Source of the DNA: a bacterium
Lineage (GTDB): Bacteria > Patescibacteriota > Microgenomatia > UBA1400 > PJMF01
NCBI GenBank assembly: GCA_900299155.1
Contig: OMIS01000042.1
Coordinates: 1-18,223, forward strand
DNA: 18,223 bases
Direction of reading: 5' to 3'
Below, piece by piece: positions 7,473-13,184 of the stretch; position 1 is the first letter of the stretch; each line of letters begins with the position of its first letter. The position numbers were made by a program, and so were the translations under genes. Below the pieces are notes generated by a model. That model worked only from the letters and a program-made list of their open reading frames with translations. It was not told where the DNA came from and made no database searches.

Positions 7473-7770
7473 CAGTGACACAGGGTGTTTCTGCAGCATG
7501 AGCCGACCGCTTGTTCATGCCAGCTTGATGCCATGCCCACCACTTTAACCTCTGCTTATTCTCTGCCATGTACTCAGTATCTTTTGCATGCAAAGCAGCT
7601 ATAACTCTTTCCCAATCTTGCGCGATTCTCAAGAAGTTAGCAGTGCCATATTTTGCATATGAATCCATACAGGAAGCTCTATCGTGTTCTGCAAAGTGCA
7701 GCGCTAGTGCGATCTCTTCTTCACTCATCGGAGTGAGTAAATCAGGACCAAATATATTTTCTTTATGCAT
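7468..7770 (-). CDS. Hypothetical small protein (100 aa)
   Basis: This predicted soluble protein has no signal peptide or membrane helix. It looks mostly helical, with acidic (MSEEEIALALHFAEHD) and aromatic/basic (KQRLKWWAWHQAGMNK) segments. It contains two cysteines (C54, C97) and many His and Trp residues. I recognise no family. Support is moderate: an ATG start, the same strand as its neighbours, and composition unlike a random frame. It lies between tRNA-Ala and the methyltransferase gene, and its stop codon overlaps the latter's -10 element. There is no clear Shine-Dalgarno sequence before the ATG. Confidence 0.6.
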   Translation of the reverse strand: MHKENIFGPDLLTPMSEEEIALALHFAEHDRASCMDSYAKYGTANFLRIAQDWERVIAALHAKDTEYMAENKQRLKWWAWHQAGMNKRSAHAAETPCVTV

Positions 7771-7841
7771 GGTACGCGTAGCTCATTTAAATTTTTATCG
7801 TTGTGTATCTTCAATTATCTGACGAATCCATTTAAAGACTG

Positions 7842-7914
7842 TGGACCTGATCGGACTCGAACCGACCACCTCTGCAATGCGAATGCAGCGCTCTACCAGA
7901 TGAGCTACAGGCCC
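7842..7914 (-). tRNA. tRNA-Ala (anticodon CGC)
   Basis: A full cloverleaf can be drawn by eye on the minus strand. The acceptor stem GGGCCTG/CAGGTCC includes the G3-U70 wobble that defines alanine tRNAs. The D arm is GCTC/GAGC, the anticodon arm CTGCA-TTCGCAT-TGCAG with CGC at 34-36 (reads GCG), and the T arm GTCGG-TTCGAGT-CCGAT. A73 is followed by CAG, so CCA is not encoded. There is no intron. Confidence 0.96.
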
Positions 7915-7945
7915 ATTTGAAAAAATTTAGATATACCAATGCAGT

Positions 7946-7974
7946 ATTGTACTACCCTTCATCCAGACATCCAA
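7946..7974 (-). promoter_or_regulatory. Promoter of tRNA-Ala
   Basis: TTGGAT (7974-7969) and TACAAT (7951-7946) are separated by exactly 17 bases. Transcription would begin near 7939, about 25 bases before the mature tRNA 5' end. This is one of the few sites in the window with both boxes. Confidence 0.55.
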
Positions 7975-8030
7975 TATTTATGGCGATATTAGATCAATCA
8001 ACTTGTACGGGATAGCTACAAAAGTAATTT

Positions 8031-8423
8031 CTACTTTTTCTTGAATATTCGATCTATTTCAAACCCTTTTCCCACTCCCCCATTTTCAGCAGTCCGAGGT
8101 GCTTTTGGATCAGAGAGCGGCGGATACTTTACTTCATTTTTCTTAATTTTTTTCTCAAATGCTGCTTCTAAATCTATCCCCAGATCATGGGCATTGAGCA
8201 ACACCCACCAAAGGACATCCACTAGTTCGTCAGCCAAAGCTTCTTTGCGTTCTTTGATCCGCTTTTTTAATTCGCTTCCGGTGAAGTACTGTACGAGTTC
8301 TGCAAACTCAGCTGCTTCAATGAGCATGCCAAGTGCCATATCTTTTGGGCCATGGTATCGCTTCCAACCACGCGCCGCACGAAAAGCCACGATACGTTTG
8401 GTCAGTATGTCAAAGGTGTTCAT
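8031..8423 (-). CDS. MazG-like nucleotide pyrophosphohydrolase
   Basis: This 130-residue all-alpha NTP pyrophosphohydrolase is of the MazG/dCTPase type. It likely hydrolyses nucleoside triphosphates to monophosphate and pyrophosphate (nucleotide pool cleaning). The first metal motif is E36-A-A-E39-F-A-E42, after the family-typical YHGPKDMALGML. The second is E66-L-V-D69 (ADELVDVLWW). The helix between them is short, as in single-domain members, and a Lys-rich tail (about 94-130) extends past the core. The start is supported by a -10 TATCAT seven bases upstream, which suggests a leaderless mRNA. It is divergent from the hisS leader. The preferred base is not visible; RS21-C6/dCTPase relatives favour dCTP. 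Confidence 0.88.
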   Translation of the reverse strand: MNTFDILTKRIVAFRAARGWKRYHGPKDMALGMLIEAAEFAELVQYFTGSELKKRIKERKEALADELVDVLWWVLLNAHDLGIDLEAAFEKKIKKNEVKYPPLSDPKAPRTAENGGVGKGFEIDRIFKKK

Positions 8424-8430
8424 AGAACAT

Positions 8431-8436
8431 ATGATA
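8431..8436 (-). promoter_or_regulatory. -10 element of the MazG-like gene
   Basis: TATCAT (8436-8431) lies seven bases upstream of the ATG at 8423, so the likely transcription start is at or next to the start codon. No Shine-Dalgarno is present. Confidence 0.45.
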
Positions 8437-8516
8437 CTCCACTACTCAGCGGCACTCTGAGTGAGTATGGAATTGTGAGAATAGTACAGCGAAAAAACAA
8501 AAAAGCAAAGTAGCTA

Positions 8517-8525
8517 TGCTATACT
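8517..8525 (+). promoter_or_regulatory. Extended -10 promoter of the hisS leader
   Basis: TGCTATACT is a good extended -10 (TGn plus TATACT at 8520-8525). Six bases separate it from the ATG of the leader peptide, so transcription probably starts on that A and the leader peptide is read from a leaderless mRNA. The upstream stretch is A-rich (GAAAAAACAAAAAAGCAAAG), possibly an UP-like element. Confidence 0.65.
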
Positions 8526-8531
8526 ACACCT

Positions 8532-8582
8532 ATGACCACGCAAATCGTCATCACTACTGATCATCACCATACTCTCAGTTGA
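8532..8582 (+). CDS. Histidine leader peptide of hisS (16 aa)
   Basis: The frame encodes MTTQIVITTDHHHTLS and ends in TGA. It has three consecutive His codons (CAT CAC CAT at 8562-8570), a composition far from chance for so short a frame, and lies directly upstream of histidyl-tRNA synthetase. It also contains four Thr codons before the His run. It sits six bases after an extended -10. The His codons lie in one arm of a stem (8563-8568 with 8585-8590). The stop codon lies inside the segment that would form the antiterminator. The expected role is as a ribosome sensor of charged tRNA-His, like the hisG leader of enterobacteria, but here controlling hisS. The call is from sequence only. Confidence 0.75.
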   Translation: MTTQIVITTDHHHTLS

Positions 8583-8640
8583 GGGGTGATTTGTAGTGCA
8601 TAGAATGTAATTACATCCCCCGCCAACTCGGGGGATTTTT
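8552..8640 (+). promoter_or_regulatory. Histidine attenuator of hisS
   Basis: Three competing pairings are visible. Protector stem: CACTAC (8552-8557) with GTAGTG (8593-8598), and ATCACC (8563-8568) with GGTGAT (8585-8590). Antiterminator: AGTTG (8577-8581) with CAACT (8624-8628), plus GGGG (8583-8586) with CCCC (8618-8621). Terminator: 8615-8622 with 8629-8636. The logic is consistent. A ribosome stalled at the His codons would block the protector stem but leave 8577-8586 free, so the antiterminator forms. A ribosome reaching the TGA at 8580-8582 covers the antiterminator arm, and with no ribosome the protector stem takes part of it. The terminator forms in both of these cases. The pairings are seen; the regulation is inferred. 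Confidence 0.7.
8615..8640 (+). terminator. Intrinsic terminator of the hisS attenuator
   Basis: A perfect eight-base stem ATCCCCCG/CGGGGGAT with a six-base loop (CCAACT) is followed by TTTTTGTATTT. The T-run exists only in the plus direction, so it acts on the hisS transcript and not on the MazG-like gene. It stands 235 bases before the hisS start. Confidence 0.85.
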
Positions 8641-8875
8641 GTATTTCTGTTCTACAAGAACAGTAGAGATGCACAGTAAGTAGTACAGAAAATACCTGAT
8701 TTGCATGAGGAATATTGAGCGAGCGTCACCACTAGTGCAAAAAAAACCACTGATTGTGGATAGCGAGCTCACTAAGGCAGTATTGCTGCCGACCACAAAC
8801 GAAAAACAGGTATTTGAGTATAAAAGTAACTATGTCTAACTGAACTAAACACAGTACAATACAAAAAGGAACTAT
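8641..8875 (+). promoter_or_regulatory. hisS leader downstream of the attenuator
   Basis: After the terminator there is a perfect hairpin CTGTTCT-ACA-AGAACAG (8647-8663). An outer pairing of GTATTTCTGT (8641-8650) with ACAGAAAATAC (8685-8695) would compete with it. A small open frame (8705-8839) is listed separately. TACAAT (8855-8860) could be a second -10, and AAGGA (8866-8870) is a good Shine-Dalgarno for hisS. I see no T-box consensus and no match to a riboswitch I know. Confidence 0.4.
8705..8839 (+). CDS. Candidate small ORF between attenuator and hisS (44 aa)
   Basis: ATG at 8705 opens a 44-codon frame starting MRNIERASPLVQKKP and ending in KSNYV-TAA. It is soluble, of mixed charge, with codon choice resembling its neighbours. 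There is no Shine-Dalgarno and no clear -10 close to the ATG. If translated it would be expressed only from attenuator read-through transcripts or from an unseen internal promoter. It ends 36 bases before hisS. I do not recognise the sequence, and chance cannot be excluded at this length. Confidence 0.3.
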   Translation: MRNIERASPLVQKKPLIVDSELTKAVLLPTTNEKQVFEYKSNYV

Positions 8876-10126
8876 ATGTCAAACACACCAGTCCAAACAC
8901 TAAAAGGTTTTCGCGATTTTCTCCCAGATGAGAAACGCAAGCGCGATTATGTGATCGCTAAAATGAAAGCGGTCTATGAAAAGTTCGGTTTCGAGCCCAT
9001 CGAAACACCGACTTTAGAGTATGCTGATCTCCTTCTGGGCAAGTACGGAGACGAAGCAGATAAACTTGTCTATAACTTTAAAGATCGTGGTGACCGTGAC
9101 ATTGCGCTGCGCTATGACCAAACCGTCCCCACCGCCCGCATTCTCTATCAATACCAAAGTGAACTCCCCCGCTACTTCCGCCGCTATCAAATTCAAAATG
9201 TTTTCCGCGCTGACAAACCACAAAAAGGTCGCTACCGCGAGTTCACCCAAAGTGACTGTGATGTTTTTGGCAGCACTGACACACTTGCTGATGCAGAAGT
9301 CTTGGCAGTCTTTTATGCTGTGTACTTTGAGCTTGGATTAAAAAACGTCACCATTGAGATCAATGATCGGGAAACATTGCTATCGTTTCTTTCGCCTTTT
9401 GCTACACCCGAAGTTTCAGTGATGTCTCTCACGCAAAGTATTGATAAATTGGACAAACAAACCCCTGCTGAAGTGGCAGCCGAACTAGTTACGAAAGGCT
9501 TGACTTCAGTCGCGGCTGAGCAACTTTTGAGCGAGTTACAAAAAGTTAAACCATCAGCACAATTGCAACAAATTGTAGACAAAGCTCAAACACTGGGTGT
9601 GCCAGCTTCAGCACTCAAATTTAACCCCAACCTTGCTCGCGGTTTGGACTACTACACTGGCCTTATTTTCGAAAGCAGAATACCCGAATATCCCACTGGT
9701 TCTTTGGGTGGTGGTGGCCGCTATGATAACTTGATCAACCAACTTTCTGGCTACCAAATGCCTGCGGTGGGTTTTGCGGTGGGCTTTGACCGGACTGTGG
9801 AAGTGGCGGATGCATTGGGCTTACTACCTGCTGAAAGTCTGGGCTCTCAAGTTTTGGTGACGGTATTTGACGAACAGTTTGCCCCACAATCACTCGCTCT
9901 GGCCACAACGTTACGGGCGGCTGGTATCAAGACTGAAGTCTACCCTGCGGTTGATAAACTAGGGAAACAATTCAAGCTTGCGGATCAAAAGAAAATTCCG
10001 TATGTCGCAATTTTGGGCGAAAATGAAGTCACCAAGAATGTTGTACTACTCAAAAATATGCAAACTGGTGAGCAAACTGAAGTAGCTGCAGATGCGGTGA
10101 TTGCGTTCTTTACCCAGGCAGCGTAA
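8876..10126 (+). CDS. hisS: Histidyl-tRNA synthetase
   Basis: This class II synthetase charges tRNA-His. Its 416 residues are typical of bacterial HisRS. Residues 1-320 are the catalytic core: motif 1 region KGFRDFLP (10-17), LRYDQTVP (78-85), motif 2 (FRADKPQKGRYREFTQSDCDVFG, within 110-132), the histidine-binding LARGLDYYTG (253-262), and motif 3 around GFAVGFDRT (299-307). The C-terminal anticodon-binding domain covers about 324-416. The ATG is preceded by AAAAAGGAACTAT, a good Shine-Dalgarno, in contrast with the leaderless genes nearby. The 344-base leader holds a histidine attenuator. Its TAA abuts the TAG of the convergent kinase-like gene with no gap. No truncation or missing motif is seen. 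Confidence 0.97.
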   Translation: MSNTPVQTLKGFRDFLPDEKRKRDYVIAKMKAVYEKFGFEPIETPTLEYADLLLGKYGDEADKLVYNFKDRGDRDIALRYDQTVPTARILYQYQSELPRYFRRYQIQNVFRADKPQKGRYREFTQSDCDVFGSTDTLADAEVLAVFYAVYFELGLKNVTIEINDRETLLSFLSPFATPEVSVMSLTQSIDKLDKQTPAEVAAELVTKGLTSVAAEQLLSELQKVKPSAQLQQIVDKAQTLGVPASALKFNPNLARGLDYYTGLIFESRIPEYPTGSLGGGGRYDNLINQLSGYQMPAVGFAVGFDRTVEVADALGLLPAESLGSQVLVTVFDEQFAPQSLALATTLRAAGIKTEVYPAVDKLGKQFKLADQKKIPYVAILGENEVTKNVVLLKNMQTGEQTEVAADAVIAFFTQAA

Positions 10127-11242
10127 CTAAATTACACTAAAGACAACTTGTTTAGGCAATTCTGCAATACTTGCATTTTCTGAGGAAGTTTTTTGAGTAG
10201 GGTCTGTGAGTTCCTTCACTTCAAAATACAGTTCTACTTCCTCAAGCAACAGTAATCCAATTGATGGGAACACATGTGCTAATAAATTGGCTAAGAATAG
10301 TAGATCCATCTCTTCAATAGAATAATTTGTTGTATCGAAGAAAAGTTGATATTTATCACTCACTCGTGCTTTTTCAGGTGACATGAGTGCGCCTTTAGTA
10401 CGAGTAATATCTCCATAATCTCGAGCAATAATACTCTGAGCAACTCCCTCTAATTCAGCTTGCATGCCCTCTTCAGATAATTGAATACCTTTTCTTTGTA
10501 GTTCATCTACTCTACGCTTTTTTGCTCGTTCAATTCGCGCTTCTTGTTCTGCAAAGACATAGACGTAATAGGTCAAAACTTTCATTTCTTGGCTTTGTGC
10601 AAGTTTGTATGCAAACTCTTCTTCTGTGGGGGTTCTTCGCGCAACATTATCTCTGCCATCTAAAACGATATGCTGTGTTTTAGCAGTCATTTCAATAAGT
10701 GATGTATCTAGCAGATCACATACTGCTTCAAGACCAGCTATGAATGAAATATTTTGGGTAACCGCGACATCTCCCAGATCAGTATGCATGTTATATCGTG
10801 CCGCTTCATGCCACTGGTTGTCTTTATACTGATTGATAACTATGAATTTCTCTATTCCAACTTGCTCAATCAGTACTTGTAAATTTGGTATAAGCTGTAC
10901 GAACTCTGAAACCTTCTCTTGTTTCTCTTCTGTACTTTTCCAAGCTAAGTATCCCTGTTCCAAAGCATATCGAGTCAACCCACGTGCCATGCTCCCAAAT
11001 GAAATTGCTTCAAAACCAAATGCTTGCAAAGATTCTGTCAGCTTACCTTTACCAGCGGCTCCTACCCCATCTAAAAAGACTTTTATACCCAAATGTGGGT
11101 ACAAAGATATAAGATCTACAAATATGTCATGTAGCTTAACTTGAAGAGTTTCAAAGGTATGATTTTTTACAACTTCTGATTTTTCAGCCATATTGGGTTC
11201 TGCAAATTTCAGATAGTACGAAGCTGCTTCAAGGTCCAACAC
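10127..11242 (-). CDS. Divergent cytidylate-kinase-like P-loop protein with extensions
   Basis: The central region (about 52-315) follows the cytidylate kinase plan: P-loop DGVGAAGKGK (58-67), SFGSMARGLTRYAL (81-94) in place of the dTGamYRalT segment, LDGRDNVARRTP (194-205) like veGRDigT, RDYGDITR (274-281) like RDxxDsxR, and FDTTNYSIEEM (302-312) like iDTs.lsiee. It is odd in three ways. The usual Thr of the GKGT P-loop is Lys67. There are about 50 extra N-terminal and 55 extra C-terminal residues, giving 371 aa against about 220 for Cmk. Basic residues (KKRRVDELQRKG) expand the lid region. The GTG start at 11242 is supported by AAAAGGA seven bases upstream. Kinase activity on CMP is uncertain. 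Confidence 0.72.
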   Translation of the reverse strand: MLDLEAASYYLKFAEPNMAEKSEVVKNHTFETLQVKLHDIFVDLISLYPHLGIKVFLDGVGAAGKGKLTESLQAFGFEAISFGSMARGLTRYALEQGYLAWKSTEEKQEKVSEFVQLIPNLQVLIEQVGIEKFIVINQYKDNQWHEAARYNMHTDLGDVAVTQNISFIAGLEAVCDLLDTSLIEMTAKTQHIVLDGRDNVARRTPTEEEFAYKLAQSQEMKVLTYYVYVFAEQEARIERAKKRRVDELQRKGIQLSEEGMQAELEGVAQSIIARDYGDITRTKGALMSPEKARVSDKYQLFFDTTNYSIEEMDLLFLANLLAHVFPSIGLLLLEEVELYFEVKELTDPTQKTSSENASIAELPKQVVFSVI

Positions 11243-11284
11243 TGTATTTCCTTTTCAATCTTTATGAATTTCTTGCGCCATACA

Positions 11285-11314
11285 TTCCATAAAATGGAAA
11301 AGCGTAGTATACCA
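11285..11314 (-). promoter_or_regulatory. Promoter and leader hairpin of the kinase-like gene
   Basis: TGGTATACT (11314-11306) is an extended -10. A leader of about 57 bases follows, beginning with a hairpin TTCCAT-TTT-ATGGAA (11299-11285), inside wider partial GCG/CGC complementarity, and ending in the AAAAGGA Shine-Dalgarno. A T8 run lies just upstream of the -10. Whether the hairpin regulates translation is unknown. Confidence 0.45.
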
Positions 11315-11348
11315 AAAAAAATTAATAATTGGATAATAGATTGATGTT

Positions 11349-11372
11349 GTAAGCAAATAAATATTTGTTTAC
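11349..11372 (-). terminator. A/T-rich palindrome at the 3' end of the HAD gene
   Basis: GTAA-g-CAAAT-aaat-ATTTG-t-TTAC is a near-perfect 24-base palindrome that contains the HAD stop codon. The transcript could form a five-plus-four-pair stem with one mismatch. A T-run occurs only about 30 bases later (near 11313-11321), so it is at best a weak terminator or an mRNA 3' stabiliser. Confidence 0.3.
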
Positions 11373-11971
11373 GCATGATTTACTTGAAAAAACTCAATAC
11401 CCGCATTTTTGGCTGCACCTGCATCATTACTGCTATCACCTATCATCAGGTAGTCTTCTTTTTTTTGCGTCTGAGAATTAAAAATCTGATAAAAGCCTTC
11501 TGGTTCAGGCTTAGTTAACTCTATATCACTTTTTGTGACCAGTGTCGTAAAGTGTTCGCGTAGCCCAGCTTTGATCAGCACTGGCTCTACCGTGGACAGC
11601 ATATTGGTCGTCCAGAGATACAAATGATATTTTGGTGCACCATCTGCTGATTTCTCGCTGGAAGCTTGGCGAATAAAATCTGTAAGCGCGTGGTGCTCTT
11701 CTACTCCCCGCAGATACTCCTTTTCAAAAAAAGCTGCATACTCACGGCGAAGTTTTACTGCTACTTCACCATGTCTGCGCACAGCCTCGTTCTCTACATC
11801 ATTGAGTGATTTGCCGTGCAAGAATGTCTTCAGTGAAGGATCAAGTTCAAATAGTTTATGCGCAATTTCTTTGAAGTATACTTCCCAAGGAAGAAATAAG
11901 GTAAACAAAGTCTCATCAAAATCGAAAATAAGGTGTTTTTTGGGGTGAATCTGTAGAAATTCTTGTAGCAT
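11369..11971 (-). CDS. HAD-superfamily hydrolase
   Basis: This is a predicted cytoplasmic phosphatase of the HAD family. With ATG at 11971 as residue 1 (200 aa), motif I is D17-F-D19-E-T (nucleophile and acid/base), motif II T121 (LWTTN), motif III K154 (LTKPEPEGF) and motif IV G-D179-S-S-N-D183. The helical cap between residues 25 and 100 places it among HAD subfamily I enzymes, such as phosphoglycolate-phosphatase-like or beta-phosphoglucomutase-like. An in-frame TTG at 11977 would add two residues, but the ATG lies nine bases from a -10, so I prefer it. The gene is divergent from the interrupted gene at 12000. The substrate is not predictable. Confidence 0.85.
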   Translation of the reverse strand: MLQEFLQIHPKKHLIFDFDETLFTLFLPWEVYFKEIAHKLFELDPSLKTFLHGKSLNDVENEAVRRHGEVAVKLRREYAAFFEKEYLRGVEEHHALTDFIRQASSEKSADGAPKYHLYLWTTNMLSTVEPVLIKAGLREHFTTLVTKSDIELTKPEPEGFYQIFNSQTQKKEDYLMIGDSSNDAGAAKNAGIEFFQVNHA

Positions 11972-11980
11972 TCGCAAAAT

Positions 11981-11990
11981 ACTATATACT
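11981..11990. promoter_or_regulatory. Overlapping divergent -10 elements
   Basis: ACTATATACT carries TATAGT on the minus strand (11986-11981) for the HAD gene and TATACT on the plus strand (11985-11990) for the gene at 12000. Each hexamer is exactly nine bases from its own ATG. The two sites share two base pairs, so polymerase could hold only one at a time. Predicted starts are about 23 bp apart and both mRNAs would be nearly leaderless. Confidence 0.5.
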
Positions 11991-11999
11991 ACAAAAACT

Positions 12000-12596
12000 A
12001 TGCCAAGACAAGTTGAAAGCCAAAATCCATCAGCCTCTGAAGCTAGAGCAAAGAAGGAAGAAACAATTTCTATTCCTACTTAAGGTATTTTCGCGGTCGC
12101 GGTCATAAGAAATCTTCTAGAAGGAACTGATCCTTCAGTACAAAAATATTTAGTTTACTTAGTTGCCGCCTTTGAAACAACAAAACTTTTTACTGCACTG
12201 CATGAAGCTGATCAAGTTGAGTTACTTGAGGATTTCAAAAAAATCCTAGAAAAACTTTTGCCTCAATTAGCATTGCCTGTTAACTCTGGAATTAGCTACG
12301 GTTCCATTCGAGTTCAATGTGGAACTGAATTAGAAGCTATCAATGATCGCTTAAAAGCTAGAACTACAAAAGACTGTGCTGCTATTACAGGCACTGCAGT
12401 GTGGCTCATGTTTAGAACTGCTTTTACTAAATTTGTAAAATATCTCGGAGCAAAAAAAATAATCCCAGACAATGAACTTGAAAATGACAAAAAGAAATTT
12501 GAGAGAGCTGGAGAAATTGCCCCAGGAGCAAAAAGAAGAACAAAAACCACCAGGCATTCTTCACCCGACAGAGGGGCATCTAAACACCAATTCTAG
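12000..12596 (+). pseudogene. Unknown gene interrupted by an in-frame TAA
   Basis: ATG at 12000, nine bases after a -10, opens a frame that meets TAA at codon 28 (12081-12083). The same frame then stays open for 170 codons until TAG at 12594-12596. Read through, it would be a 198-residue soluble protein. It has a charged N-terminus (SEARAKKEET), helical segments rich in Leu and Ala (KYLVYLVAAFETTKLFTALHEADQVE, in parts), a Gly/Thr segment and a very basic C-terminus (GAKRRTKTTRH). No good restart codon lies just after the TAA; the first is TTG at 12258. A tandem CGCGGT pair follows the stop. It is either a recent pseudogene, a sequencing error, or a gene needing read-through. No family is recognised. 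Confidence 0.6.
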
Positions 12597-12650
12597 TAGG
12601 GTTCATGCCGCTCACCCGCTTCCTCCATCCCGCAGCATCCATCCCCCCAA

Positions 12651-12679
12651 TTGCAGATTATCTTTTTCTCTGGTAAAAT
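12651..12679 (+). promoter_or_regulatory. Promoter of rpmE-prfA
   Basis: TTGCAG (12651-12656), a 17-base spacer and the extended -10 TGGTAAAAT (12671-12679) form a reasonable promoter. The leader to the rpmE ATG is about 50 bases and contains GTTGCAGCAAC, a short palindrome, before the AAGGA Shine-Dalgarno. A role in ribosomal-protein feedback is possible but unsupported. Confidence 0.5.
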
Positions 12680-12737
12680 AACCTCCTTGGTAAAGCTACA
12701 TTCGTTGCAGCAACCAGAAAAACTCAACAAGGAATCT

Positions 12738-13121
12738 ATGAAAAAAAATATCCATCCAGTAATGCGTCCTACCGTTTTCATTGACGTATCCACCAACGAC
12801 AAAATCATTACTTCATCCACTCTTACTTCACAAGACACAATGGATATTGATGGCGTAACATACCAAGTTATCCGCACCGACATTAGTTCTTTCTCTCACC
12901 CATTCTTCACTGGTGAAGTCCGCTTTGTTGATGAGCGTGGTACTATGGAGCGTTTCAACGAAAAAATTAAAAAAGCTCAAGCAAGTCAAGCTGCCGCTGC
13001 TGCAAAAGCTGCAAAGAACCAGAAGCAAGTTAAGCCAGCTGGTGATGCTAAATCATACCGCGATGTATTGCGTGAACAACAAGATACAATCCGCACCAAC
13101 GCTAAAGCTGAACAAGCCTAG
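12738..13121 (+). CDS. rpmE: Ribosomal protein L31, cysteine-free, with C-terminal extension
   Basis: This large-subunit ribosomal protein opens MKKNIHPVMRPTVFID, matching the MK.dIHP start of L31, and keeps the S-HPFFTG.....D..G..E.F core (54-74). No cysteine is present, so it is the zinc-free form. About 50 residues follow the core: an Ala/Lys run (KAQASQAAAAAKAAKNQKQ) and a charged helix. This gives 127 aa against about 70-90 in most bacteria. The ATG has AAGGA seven bases upstream; in-frame upstream sequence is not coding-like. prfA follows 63 bases later. rpmE next to prfA is a known bacterial arrangement, which supports both calls. Confidence 0.9.
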   Translation: MKKNIHPVMRPTVFIDVSTNDKIITSSTLTSQDTMDIDGVTYQVIRTDISSFSHPFFTGEVRFVDERGTMERFNEKIKKAQASQAAAAAKAAKNQKQVKPAGDAKSYRDVLREQQDTIRTNAKAEQA

Positions 13122-13146
13122 TTTCCTGTTAGTCTAGACGCATCAG

Positions 13147-13168
13147 GGCTACCACTCTTGTGGTATCC
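13147..13168 (+). other. Intergenic hairpin between rpmE and prfA
   Basis: GG-c-TACCAC-TCTT-GTGGTA-t-CC forms a six-pair stem with a UCUU tetraloop, plus two more pairs after one mismatch. No T-run follows, so it is not a standard terminator. It could be an mRNA processing or stability element between the two genes. Confidence 0.45.
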
Positions 13169-13184
13169 AGGGTACGATAGTAGT

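Noticed and set aside
7842..7914. tRNA gene as an integration site
   Set aside because: No integrase and no direct repeat of the tRNA 3' end was seen in the flanks.
8041..8460. 139-codon plus-strand frame opposite the MazG-like gene
   Set aside because: The MazG metal motifs are complete on the minus strand; the plus frame is Ser/Phe-rich without signals.
8611..8796. 61-codon minus-strand frame upstream of hisS
   Set aside because: It overlaps the attenuator terminator and hairpins, and has no start signal.
8532..8875. T-box riboswitch before hisS
   Set aside because: No T-box consensus or tRNA-binding specifier loop was found; the His-rich leader peptide explains the terminator better.
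11349..11372. Palindrome as a mobile-element end or attachment site
   Set aside because: There is a single copy, no partner repeat and no transposase or integrase nearby.
12081..12083. Programmed frameshift at the TAA of the interrupted gene
   Set aside because: Both halves are in the same frame, so a frameshift would not join them; only substitution or read-through would.
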